Assembly (NCBI RefSeq): GCF_016820515.1
Contig: NZ_JADHDV010000007.1
Coordinates: 1 to 64,000, forward strand
Source: Pseudoxanthomonas beigongshangi
GTDB taxonomy: Bacteria > Pseudomonadota > Gammaproteobacteria > Xanthomonadales > Xanthomonadaceae
Reading direction: 5' to 3'
Length of the DNA: 64,000 bases
The translations under genes and the position numbers were made by a program. The stretch's first letter is position 1. Every line of letters begins with the position of its first letter. The notes under the pieces were generated by a model. The model searched no databases. It was given only the letters and a program-made list of their open reading frames with translations, and was not told where the DNA came from. Below, piece after piece: positions 52,653 to 61,832 of this stretch.

Positions 52653-53336
52653 ATGCGAATTCTGGTCATTGAAGACAACAGCGACATCGCCGCCAACCTC
52701 GGGGACTACCTGGAGGAACGCGGCCACACCGTGGACTTCGCCGCCGACGGCGTCACCGGCCTGCACCTGGCCGTGGTCCACGAGTTCGACGCCATCGTGC
52801 TGGATCTCAACCTGCCGGGCATGGACGGGCTGGAAGTCTGCCGCAAGCTGCGCAACGAGGCGCGCAAGCAGACCCCGGTGCTGATGCTGACCGCCCGCGA
52901 CTCCCTGGACAACAAGCTGGCCGGCTTCGACTCCGGCGCCGACGACTACCTGATCAAGCCGTTCGCCCTGCAGGAGGTGGAAGTGCGCCTCAACGCGCTG
53001 TCGCGTCGCGGCAAGGGCGTGCAGACGCGGGTGCTGGAAGTCGGTGATCTGGAATACAACCTGGACACCCTGGAAGTGCGCCGGCAGGGCAAGCTGCTGC
53101 AACTCAACCCGACCGCGCTGAAGATCCTGCAGGCGCTGATGGAAGCCTCGCCGGCGGTGGTCACCCGCCAGGAACTGGAAACCCGGGTCTGGGGCGAGGA
53201 ATTGCCCGACTCGGATTCCCTGCGTGTGCACATCCACGGCCTGCGCGCGGTGGTCGACAAGCCGTTCGAAGTCCCCCTGATCCAGACCCGCCACGGCATC
53301 GGCTACCGGATCGCCGCGCCCGATGGCAACGGCTGA
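52653..53336 (+). CDS. OmpR/PhoP-family response regulator
   Basis: A 227-residue two-component regulator. The receiver domain (about 1-118) has Glu7-Asp8, phospho-acceptor Asp51 (IVLDLNLPG), Thr80 and Lys102 (IKPF). The C-terminal winged helix (about 130-222) includes LNPTALKILQALMEASPAVVTR and the recognition/wing part TRHGIGYRI. It resembles ColR/VgrR of Xanthomonas and PhoP of others; orthology needs a tree. AGGAA six bases upstream supports the ATG. The gene overlaps the partner kinase by 14 bp. Confidence 0.93.
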   Translation: MRILVIEDNSDIAANLGDYLEERGHTVDFAADGVTGLHLAVVHEFDAIVLDLNLPGMDGLEVCRKLRNEARKQTPVLMLTARDSLDNKLAGFDSGADDYLIKPFALQEVEVRLNALSRRGKGVQTRVLEVGDLEYNLDTLEVRRQGKLLQLNPTALKILQALMEASPAVVTRQELETRVWGEELPDSDSLRVHIHGLRAVVDKPFEVPLIQTRHGIGYRIAAPDGNG

Positions 53337-54648
53337 GCCCGGACGCCCGGCGGCGGCGCGCGCCCGCAAGTTCCGCCACCGCCTTCGCACCCGCATCATC
53401 CTGTCGTTTTTCCTGCTGGGCACCGGCCTGACCGGCCTGTTCGCCTATCTGACCGACGTCGCCCGCCAGCGCGTGGAAACACAGCTGGTGGAAGACGTGA
53501 TGAACCAGAACATCGACGAGTACATGCGTCGTTTCTACCTGGACCCTAGCGGGAACCCGGACATCAAGGTCCAGCAGATACGCGCCTACGTGTTCGCACC
53601 CGACAGCGAGCGGCTGCGGACCGAGTTCCCCGACTGGATTCGCCTGCGCGACGGAACCCACAACATCACCGGCGTCGATGAAACCGGGGTCGAGTACGCC
53701 TACAAGCTGGCGGTGAGGAAAGCCCCCGAGCAGTGGTTTTTCCTGGCCTATGACATGACCCAGTCGCGCAAGGGCGAAGTGCAGCTCAAGCGCTGGCTGT
53801 ACCTGGCCGTGTTGTTGTTCGGCGCGCTGTCACTGATCATCGGCTGGTGGTCCGCCTCGCGCGTGATGAGTCCGGTTTCTAACCTGGCGCGCCGGTTGCG
53901 CGCCTACAAGGGCAGCAGCGATCCCAAGCCGCTGGCGCCCCATTTTCCCGAGGACGAAGTGGGCGAGCTGGCCAAGGCGCTGGATGACTATTCCGACCGC
54001 CTGACCGAGGTGGTCCAGCGCGATCGCGAGTTCAACGCCGACGTCAGCCACGAACTGCGTACGCCGCTGGCCATCATCCGCGGCTCGGTCGAATTGATGC
54101 TGTCGCGCCAGGACCTGGACGAGAAGACCCGCACGCGCATCCTGCGCATCCAGCGCGCGGAGCAGCAATGCACGGATCTCATCAGCGCTCTGCTGCTGCT
54201 GTCGCGGAGCGAACGCGGGCACGGCAACACCGACGTTGGCCGGGTGGCGGAACAACTGCTGGACGCGCACCGCGCCCAGTTGGGTGGAAAGACGCTGGAC
54301 CTCCGGGTTGAGGGCGATTGCGGGTTGAAGATCGATGCGCCGGAAGCCGCGCTATCGGTGGCCCTGGGCAATCTGATCGGCAACGCGGTCAAGTACACCC
54401 AGGAAGGCGAGGTCGTCGTGAGGTTGTTGCCGACGGCGGTGGAAGTCATTGATTCCGGTCCGGGGCTGAGCAAGGAAGACGCCGCCCGTCTGTTCGAACG
54501 CGGTTACCGCGGTACCCACGCCGGTCATTCACAGGGAGGCGGCATTGGCCTTTCGATCGTCAGTCGTCTTTGCGATCTGTATGGCTGGCGGGTCGGGGTG
54601 AAGCCGGGAGAGCAACGCGGCGTGATCGCCACGCTTCGCTTTTCCTGA
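53323..54648 (+). CDS. Sensor histidine kinase partner of the OmpR-type regulator
   Basis: A 441-residue membrane kinase. TM1 is about 24-44 and TM2 about 159-178, enclosing a periplasmic domain of about 114 residues that has many acidic residues (e.g. VETQLVEDVMNQNIDEYM). A HAMP linker follows, then HisKA with His243 (FNADVSHELRTPLA) and HATPase boxes LGNLIGNAVKYTQEG and GGGIGLSIVSRLC. Acidic sensor regions in ColS/VgrS bind iron or zinc, but the ligand here is not established. The ATG overlaps the end of the regulator gene. Confidence 0.93.
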   Translation: MATAEPGRPAAARARKFRHRLRTRIILSFFLLGTGLTGLFAYLTDVARQRVETQLVEDVMNQNIDEYMRRFYLDPSGNPDIKVQQIRAYVFAPDSERLRTEFPDWIRLRDGTHNITGVDETGVEYAYKLAVRKAPEQWFFLAYDMTQSRKGEVQLKRWLYLAVLLFGALSLIIGWWSASRVMSPVSNLARRLRAYKGSSDPKPLAPHFPEDEVGELAKALDDYSDRLTEVVQRDREFNADVSHELRTPLAIIRGSVELMLSRQDLDEKTRTRILRIQRAEQQCTDLISALLLLSRSERGHGNTDVGRVAEQLLDAHRAQLGGKTLDLRVEGDCGLKIDAPEAALSVALGNLIGNAVKYTQEGEVVVRLLPTAVEVIDSGPGLSKEDAARLFERGYRGTHAGHSQGGGIGLSIVSRLCDLYGWRVGVKPGEQRGVIATLRFS

Positions 54649-54687
54649 CCGGGAACGCCTCCTCGGGCGGGCGCATTCCGATCGTGC

Positions 54688-55272
54688 CTACAGCGTGATC
54701 CAGAAGCAGTTGTAGGCGCGCCGCAGGCCGAACACCGTTCGCGACGGCGTCGCGCTGTTCTTCAGTGTCTGCTCCAGCCGCAGGCCGACGGGCCGTTGCG
54801 GGGTGGTCTGCGGGTAGTAGCCATCGGTGTTGGCGTCCAGCACGCTGCCGTCCTCGGCCAGCACCGGCGTGGCGGGGCGAATCGGGACGATGTCGATGAG
54901 CGGGCGCTGCACCACCGCTTCCAGCTGATCCAGGATGCGGTGGGCGGATCGGTCGGAGATCCCGTTCCATTGGTAGATGTCGGCCAGCCGGTTGACGTCG
55001 CGCGCGTCGACGGCGGCGGTGATCTGCGCCACCAGATCGCTGAGCGTGCGCGAACAGGTGCCGCGATACAGGCCGGAGGCGCCGCGCGTGGACGCGGTGG
55101 CGGGATTCGGCAGGCGGTCCATCGCGCCGATGTCCTCGCAGCGCTTGTCGGTGTAGACGGTTTCGCCGGTCATGGTGGTGCAGCGCTGCACCGGATCCTG
55201 GGCGCTGGCGGGAAGGATTCCCGTGGGCCAGGCCAGGCAGGCGGCAAGCAGCGGCAGGAGGATGAGTCGCAT
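54688..55272 (-). CDS. DUF4124-domain exported protein
   Basis: A 194-residue protein with a signal peptide (about 1-24). The segment QRCTTMTGETVYTDKRCEDIG is a short DUF4124-like module with two cysteines. The middle (about 65-115) is helical and the end is beta-rich. The function is unknown; DUF4124 proteins are usually small envelope proteins. It is convergent with the sensor kinase gene and stands alone. Confidence 0.8.
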   Translation of the reverse strand: MRLILLPLLAACLAWPTGILPASAQDPVQRCTTMTGETVYTDKRCEDIGAMDRLPNPATASTRGASGLYRGTCSRTLSDLVAQITAAVDARDVNRLADIYQWNGISDRSAHRILDQLEAVVQRPLIDIVPIRPATPVLAEDGSVLDANTDGYYPQTTPQRPVGLRLEQTLKNSATPSRTVFGLRRAYNCFWITL

Positions 55273-55358
55273 CGCATCAGCCTACCGGCCGACGCGTGGC
55301 CCGCCAATGAGCTTCATGCATGCGCGCCAACCGCAACGCCGCGCACACCACCCGTGGT

Positions 55359-56186
55359 TCAGCGCCCCAGCCGGCTCAGCACGGCCTGGGTGGGCTTGGC
55401 CAGGTTCAGGGTGTAGAAGTGCAGCGACGGGGCGCCGCCGGCAATCAGCCGTTCGCACAGGTTGGCGACCACGTCCGCGCCGAACTCGCGGATGCTGTCC
55501 ACGTCGTCGCCATAGGCCTGCATGCGCTTGGCGATCCAGCGCGGAATCTCGGCGCCGCAGGCTTCGGAGAAGCGCTTGAGCTGGGAATAGTTGGAGATCG
55601 GCATGATGCCGGGCACGATCGGAATGTCCACGCCCAGCTTGCGGGCGGCGTCGACGAAGTGGAAATAGGCGTCGGGGTTGTAGAAGTACTGGGTGATCGC
55701 GCCATCGGCACCGGCATCGACCTTGGCCTTGAAGTACTTCAGATCACTGAGCGCATCGTCGGATTGCGGGTGCGTCTCGGGATAGGCGCCGACCTCGATG
55801 TGGAAGGTATCGCCATGCTCGGCGCGGATGAACGCGATCAGTTCCGAGGCGTAGCGCAGGTCGCCGGGGTGGCCCATGCCGGAAGGCAGGTCGCCGCGCA
55901 GGGCGACGATGCGCTTGCAGCCGATGGCGCGGTACAGCTTGAGCAGTTCGCGGATTTCCTCGCGGCTGCCGCCCACGCAGGACAGGTGCGGCGCGGCGGA
56001 GAAGCCATGCTGCTGGTTGAGATGGCGGACCGTCTCGGAGGTGTAGCTGAGGGTGGAGCCGCCGGCGCCGAACGTGCAGGAAACATATTCGGGACCATAT
56101 CCCTTCAGCTTCTCCGCGGTGCGGTCGAGCTGGGCACGCTGCTCGTCGGTCTTGGGGGGGTAGAACTCGAAGCTTAGGGCGGTCAT
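55359..56186 (-). CDS. metF: Methylenetetrahydrofolate reductase
   Basis: A 275-residue FAD enzyme that reduces 5,10-methylenetetrahydrofolate to 5-methyltetrahydrofolate for methionine synthesis. Family marks are SFEFYPPKT at the start, VSCTFGAGGST, IVALRGD, VGAYPETHP, DAGADGAITQYFYN and PGIMPISNYSQL. It is a little shorter than E. coli MetF (296), as in many bacteria. The ATG at 56186 places SFEFYPP at the usual position. It lies near ahcY, with two unrelated genes between them, and both belong to the methyl cycle. Confidence 0.95.
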   Translation of the reverse strand: MTALSFEFYPPKTDEQRAQLDRTAEKLKGYGPEYVSCTFGAGGSTLSYTSETVRHLNQQHGFSAAPHLSCVGGSREEIRELLKLYRAIGCKRIVALRGDLPSGMGHPGDLRYASELIAFIRAEHGDTFHIEVGAYPETHPQSDDALSDLKYFKAKVDAGADGAITQYFYNPDAYFHFVDAARKLGVDIPIVPGIMPISNYSQLKRFSEACGAEIPRWIAKRMQAYGDDVDSIREFGADVVANLCERLIAGGAPSLHFYTLNLAKPTQAVLSRLGR

Positions 56187-56309
56187 GGGCGGGCAGGGCG
56201 ACGGAAACGCGTCCATTATATCTCTCCATCAAGATGGATATGCAAACGCTGTGGCCGCCGGCTTGCGGCCACGCGCTACCCTGTGCGGGACCTTTCACCG
56301 CGCTCGTCC

Positions 56310-56867
56310 ATGTCCATCGTCCTCACGCCGTTCGCCCGCACCCGCCTGTTTCCCCGCGAGACCCGCCGCAACACCATCCAGGACTGCACGCCGGAGCAGT
56401 TCGAGCAGCATCTGAACCGGCACGCGCCGCTGAACGACCTGCCGGGCTATGCGCCGTTCTGCCGGCTGCACGTGCACCGGAACTGGACCTCCACCCGCTG
56501 CCTGACCGTGCCGATCACCGACGGCAACCGCCATCGGCTGCGGTCGGCCTACGAGGCCCGCACCCGCGAGGAGCTGCCGGTGCTGGTGCGCTGGTTCGAG
56601 GGCGTGGAGCCGCCGGTGGCGCGCTACCTGGTGGTGATCCTGTACAGCCGCGAGCAACTGGCGCGCGAGGGCAGTCCCATCGACGCCGACTGGGGCGTGG
56701 TCGGCTGCCTGTATACCGCCGAACCCGAGGAGATCCCGATGGCGCCCATCACCATGATGCGCAACGCGCTGGGCGTCGAGGAGGGCGGCTCCGGCACGCC
56801 GCTGGACCGCGACGCCTATCGCCGCGCGGTGGAATTCTGGGAGAACAACGCCAACTGGCGGCCGTAA
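56310..56867 (+). CDS. DUF3228 family protein
   Basis: A 185-residue soluble protein with no signal peptide or membrane helix. The overall sequence (VLTPFARTRLFPRETRRNTI at the start, LPVLVRWFEGVEPPVARYL in the middle, MAPITMMRNALG) fits the DUF3228 family. The function is unknown. It is divergent from metF and convergent with ybaK. ATG 56310 gives the family start; nine codons of open frame lie upstream without character. Confidence 0.8.
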   Translation: MSIVLTPFARTRLFPRETRRNTIQDCTPEQFEQHLNRHAPLNDLPGYAPFCRLHVHRNWTSTRCLTVPITDGNRHRLRSAYEARTREELPVLVRWFEGVEPPVARYLVVILYSREQLAREGSPIDADWGVVGCLYTAEPEEIPMAPITMMRNALGVEEGGSGTPLDRDAYRRAVEFWENNANWRP

Positions 56868-56903
56868 TCCCGTACCGGAGGCGAAGGCCGCGGGCGGCGC
56901 CCT

Positions 56904-57377
56904 TCAGCGGGCGCGACCGATCGGCGCGAAGCGGGCGTCGGTCAGGCGCGCGAGATCGGCCGGGGCCAGTTCCACTTCCAGTCCGCGCCGGCCCGCGCTG
57001 ACGTGGATCGCCGGCAGCGACTGCGCGCTGGCGTCCAGGAAGGTCCGCAGCCGCTTCTTCTGCCCCAGCGGGCTGATGCCGCCGACCAGGTAGCCGGTCG
57101 CGCGCTGGGCGGCGTCGGCGGCGGCCATGTCGCAGCGCCGGCAGCCGGCGGCCTCGGCGAGCGCCTTGAGGTCGAGCTGGCCGGCGACCGGAACGATGGC
57201 CACCAGCAGTTCGCGGGATTCGGTGGCGGCCAGCAGGGTCTTGAACACCCGGGCCGGGTCCAGGCCCAGCTTCTCGACCGCTTCGGTGCCGTAGGAACCG
57301 GCGTCGCGATCATGCGCATAGGCGTGCACGGCATGGGCGATGCGCTGTCGCTTGAGCAGTTCGATGGCAGGGGTCAT
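56904..57377 (-). CDS. ybaK: YbaK/EbsC-type Cys-tRNA(Pro) deacylase
   Basis: A 157-residue trans-editing enzyme that hydrolyses mischarged Cys-tRNA(Pro). The catalytic lysine lies in ARVFKTLLA (Lys46), and GYLVGGISPLGQKKRL is the substrate-loop signature of YbaK. The length matches the family. It follows ahcY by 136 bp in the same direction, with a strong hairpin between them, so it likely has its own promoter. Confidence 0.94.
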   Translation of the reverse strand: MTPAIELLKRQRIAHAVHAYAHDRDAGSYGTEAVEKLGLDPARVFKTLLAATESRELLVAIVPVAGQLDLKALAEAAGCRRCDMAAADAAQRATGYLVGGISPLGQKKRLRTFLDASAQSLPAIHVSAGRRGLEVELAPADLARLTDARFAPIGRAR

Positions 57378-57460
57378 GGGCGATGTCCGTGTCGTCGGAG
57401 GCGATCATGCTGGCCGCGCCGCGCGCCGTCGTCTTGAACGGGCTTGCTGTCCATGAACGA

Positions 57461-57486
57461 CGACGGGCGCCCGAAGGCGCCCGTCG
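57461..57486 (-). terminator. UUCG-capped hairpin after ahcY
   Basis: CGACGGGCGCC (57461-57471) and GGCGCCCGTCG (57476-57486) form a perfect 11-bp stem. Read on the minus strand, the loop is TTCG closed by C-G, an extra-stable tetraloop. It is 28 bp past the ahcY stop. The downstream T content is low, so termination may need Rho or the hairpin may protect the 3' end. Confidence 0.6.
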
Positions 57487-57513
57487 CGTTGCAACTGTTG
57501 ACCGGAACCGCGA

Positions 57514-58947
<1,434 letters not shown>

Positions 58948-59012
58948 GGTTCGGCTCCGGTTAATGGGCGAGCTGTGCTCGCATTCTTGACCGGGCGCCG
59001 TTACAGAAAAGT

Positions 59013-59076
59013 CCTGCCGAGCCTGGCCATCGATGCTTCTCCTGAAGCCGTCATGGTCGCAGCGCCCCTCGGCGAG
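59013..59076 (-). promoter_or_regulatory. S-adenosylhomocysteine (SAH) riboswitch
   Basis: On the minus strand the leader of ahcY reads GCCGAGGGGCGCTGCGACC and, about 30 nt later, CCAGGCTCGGCAGG. This matches the conserved core of the SAH riboswitch (CCGAGGAGCGCUGCGACC...CCAGGCUCGG). GCCGAG and CTCGGC pair as stem P1, and CGGCTTC/GAAGC form an internal hairpin. These riboswitches occur upstream of ahcY in gamma- and betaproteobacteria and turn expression on when SAH accumulates. The aptamer ends about 65 nt before the start codon. Confidence 0.9.
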
Positions 59077-59083
59077 GGCGGCC

Positions 59084-59089
59084 ATTATA
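59084..59089 (-). promoter_or_regulatory. -10 box (TATAAT) of the ahcY promoter
   Basis: A perfect TATAAT on the minus strand lies about 8 nt before the riboswitch aptamer begins, so transcription should start at its 5' end. The candidate -35 hexamer at 17 bp (TCGCTT) is weak. Confidence 0.6.
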
Positions 59090-59199
59090 TCGGCTGTTCC
59101 GGATGAAGCGATGGATGGGCCGGGCATGACCGACGGCCGTGGCCCGACCGGGATCGGGGTTGTTAAGCTCGAATGAAACCCTGTCGCGAGAGAGTCCCA

Positions 59200-61686
59200 A
59201 TGCCCTCCATGCCCCGTATCGCCGCGCTGGCCCTGGCGATGACCCTGCTGGCGCCGGCCGCCATCGCCCGTACGCCGGCCGCCGCACCCAAGGTCGCGGC
59301 GGTCGCCGACACCGGCTACCAGCTTCCGCCGGCACCGCTGCGGGCCATCGTCGACGCGCCGCGCCGTCCCGACATCTCGGTCAGCCCCCGCCGCGACCTG
59401 CTGGCCCTGATGCAGGTCCCCACGCTCCCGGGCATCGATGTGGTCGCCCAGCCGGAGCTGAAACTGGCCGGCCTGCGCATCCATCCGCGCAGCCATTCGG
59501 CCAGCCGGTTCTCGTTCGGCACCGACTTCTGGCTGCAGGAGATCGCCACCGGCAAGGAACTGCGCATCCAGGGGCTGCCGCAGCCGCTGTCGATGGTCGG
59601 TTTCCGCTGGTCGCCGGACCAGCGCTACATCGCGTTCAACCGCATCGATCCGCAATCGGCCGCCAACGAACTGTGGTTGATCGACGTGGCATCGCGCGGC
59701 GCGCGCCGATTGACCGATCGCGCCCTCAACACCGTCGTCGGCCGTGGCTACGCCTGGCTGGGCGACAGCAGCCGCCTGCTGGTCCAGTTGCAGCCGCAGG
59801 GGCAGGGCGAGACGCCCGAGCGCAGCGGGGTGCCGACCGGCCCCAACGTGCAGCAGACCCAGGCGGGCGGCGGCGTGGTGCAGATCCGCACCTACCAGGA
59901 CATGCTGCGCAACGAGGACGACGCGCGCCTGCTGGAGTACCAACTGCGTTCGCAGCCGGCGCTGGTCGATCTGAGCGGTGCGGTGAAGCCGCTGGGCAAT
60001 CCGGATCTGAACCTGTCGCTGTCGCCGTCGCCGGACGGCCGTTACCTGCTGCGTCGCCGGGTCGAGCGGCCATTCTCCTATCTGGTGCCGGTGACTTCGT
60101 TCCCGACCCGCATCGAAGTCCTGGACATGCAGGGACGGCTGGTCCACGAAGTGGCGAAGTTGCCGCTGATCGAAGGCCTGCCGCCCGGCAACGACGCGGT
60201 GCCCGCCGGCGTGCGCGACATCCAGTGGCGGGCCGACGCCGACGCCACGCTGGTCTGGGCCGAGGCCCAGGACGGCGGCGATCCTTCGCGTGAAGCGGCC
60301 ATCCGCGACGCGGTGATGATGCAGGCCGCGCCCTTCGACAAGCCGCCGGTGACGCTGGCGCGCCTCGGCATGCGCCTGGCCGACATCCAGTGGGGCGACG
60401 GCCGGTTGGCGCTGATCAGCGAGGCGTGGTGGAAGAACCGCCAGATCCGCGAATGGCGGATCGCGCCGGACGACGCGGCGCAGGCACCGAAGCTGATCCG
60501 CGAGGGGTCCTACGAGGATCGCTACAACGATCCCGGCCAGCCGGTGCTGGCGCAGGACGAACGCGGTGAAATGCGCCTGATGCTCGCCGCCGATGGACAC
60601 AGCATCTACCGGATTGGCGACGGCGCGTCGCCGGAAGGGGATCGTCCCTTCCTCGACAAGGTGGATCTCGAGCAGGGCGGCAAGACCCGCCTGTTCCATT
60701 CGCAGGCGCCTTACTACGCCGTGCCGGTGGCACCGCTGGACGCCGATGGCCAGCGCCTGCTGATCACCCGCGAATCGCCGGACGAGCCAACCAACCTGTT
60801 CATCGCCGAAGGCGGGGCGGAGCCGCGCGCGCTGACCCGCTTCCCGCATCCGACCCCGCAGCTGAAGGGCGTGAAGAAGCAGCAGGTCCGCTACAAGCGC
60901 AAGGACGGCGTGGATCTGACCGCGACGCTGTACTTGCCGCCGAACTACGACCCCAAACGCGACGGCCGCCTGCCGATGCTGATGTGGGCCTATCCGGCGG
61001 AGTTCAAATCCGCCGAGGCCGCCGGCCAGGTGACTGATTCGCCGTACCGCTTCAACACGATCAGCTATTGGGGGCCGCAGGCGTTCCTGGCGATGGGCTA
61101 TGCGGTGTGGGACGACTTCTCGGTGCCGATCGTGGGCGAGGGCGACAAGGAACCCAACGACACCTACGTGCCGCAACTGGTCGCCAGCGCCGAGGCGGCG
61201 GTGGACGAGGCGGTGCGCCTGGGCGTGGCCGATCGTGATCGCATCGCGGTGGGTGGCCATTCCTATGGCGCGTTCATGACCGGAAACCTGCTCGCGCATA
61301 CGCGCCTGTTCAAGGCCGGCATCGCCCGCAGCGGCGCTTACAACCGCACCCTGACGCCGTTCGGCTTCCAGGCCGAGGAGCGCAATTTCTGGCAAGCCCC
61401 GGACGTGTACGAAACCATGTCGCCGTTCAACCACGCGGATCGGATCAAGGACGCGCTGCTGCTGATCCACGGCGAACAGGACAACAATTCCGGCACCTTC
61501 CCGATCCAGAGCGAGCGCATGTACGCGGCGATCAAGGGACTGGGCGGCACCGCGCGGCTGGTGATGCTGCCGAACGAGTCGCATGGCTACCGCGCGCGCG
61601 AATCGATCCTGCAGATGCTGGCCGAATCCAACGCCTGGCTGGATCGCTACGTGAAGCAGGCCGCGCCGGCCGCGGCCAAGCGCTGA
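59200..61686 (+). CDS. S9-family prolyl oligopeptidase-type peptidase (glutamyl endopeptidase-like)
   Basis: An 828-residue exported serine peptidase. The signal peptide spans about 1-25. A large beta-propeller (about 60-560) gates a C-terminal alpha/beta hydrolase: nucleophile Ser688 in GGHSYGAFM, acid Asp in HGEQDNN and catalytic His in NESHGYRA. The pattern and length resemble the S9 GEP/CGEP-like group rather than DPP4. The exact cleavage specificity is not certain. ATG 59200 follows AGAGAG; an ATG at 59173 is in frame but poorly spaced. Confidence 0.92.
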   Translation: MPSMPRIAALALAMTLLAPAAIARTPAAAPKVAAVADTGYQLPPAPLRAIVDAPRRPDISVSPRRDLLALMQVPTLPGIDVVAQPELKLAGLRIHPRSHSASRFSFGTDFWLQEIATGKELRIQGLPQPLSMVGFRWSPDQRYIAFNRIDPQSAANELWLIDVASRGARRLTDRALNTVVGRGYAWLGDSSRLLVQLQPQGQGETPERSGVPTGPNVQQTQAGGGVVQIRTYQDMLRNEDDARLLEYQLRSQPALVDLSGAVKPLGNPDLNLSLSPSPDGRYLLRRRVERPFSYLVPVTSFPTRIEVLDMQGRLVHEVAKLPLIEGLPPGNDAVPAGVRDIQWRADADATLVWAEAQDGGDPSREAAIRDAVMMQAAPFDKPPVTLARLGMRLADIQWGDGRLALISEAWWKNRQIREWRIAPDDAAQAPKLIREGSYEDRYNDPGQPVLAQDERGEMRLMLAADGHSIYRIGDGASPEGDRPFLDKVDLEQGGKTRLFHSQAPYYAVPVAPLDADGQRLLITRESPDEPTNLFIAEGGAEPRALTRFPHPTPQLKGVKKQQVRYKRKDGVDLTATLYLPPNYDPKRDGRLPMLMWAYPAEFKSAEAAGQVTDSPYRFNTISYWGPQAFLAMGYAVWDDFSVPIVGEGDKEPNDTYVPQLVASAEAAVDEAVRLGVADRDRIAVGGHSYGAFMTGNLLAHTRLFKAGIARSGAYNRTLTPFGFQAEERNFWQAPDVYETMSPFNHADRIKDALLLIHGEQDNNSGTFPIQSERMYAAIKGLGGTARLVMLPNESHGYRARESILQMLAESNAWLDRYVKQAAPAAAKR

Positions 61687-61700
61687 CCGGAACCAGACCG

Positions 61701-61754
61701 GAACCGGACCAATTGCGGTCCGGTTCGGCTGTCCCGGCGGATATCCCGGGACAG
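61701..61754 (+). terminator. Tandem hairpins after the S9 peptidase
   Basis: GAACCGGACC (61701-61710) pairs with GGTCCGGTTC (61717-61726), and CTGTCCCGG (61729-61737) pairs with CCGGGACAG (61746-61754). Two strong hairpins stand directly past the stop codon, without a clear T-run. They probably mark the 3' end of the peptidase mRNA. Confidence 0.5.
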
Positions 61755-61832
61755 GCGTGCGGCGGTGCAGCAAACGGCGGCCGAATTGGGGTAGTGTTGG
61801 GAGCTCACCCCGACGTCCGGTTTGCCGCCTCG

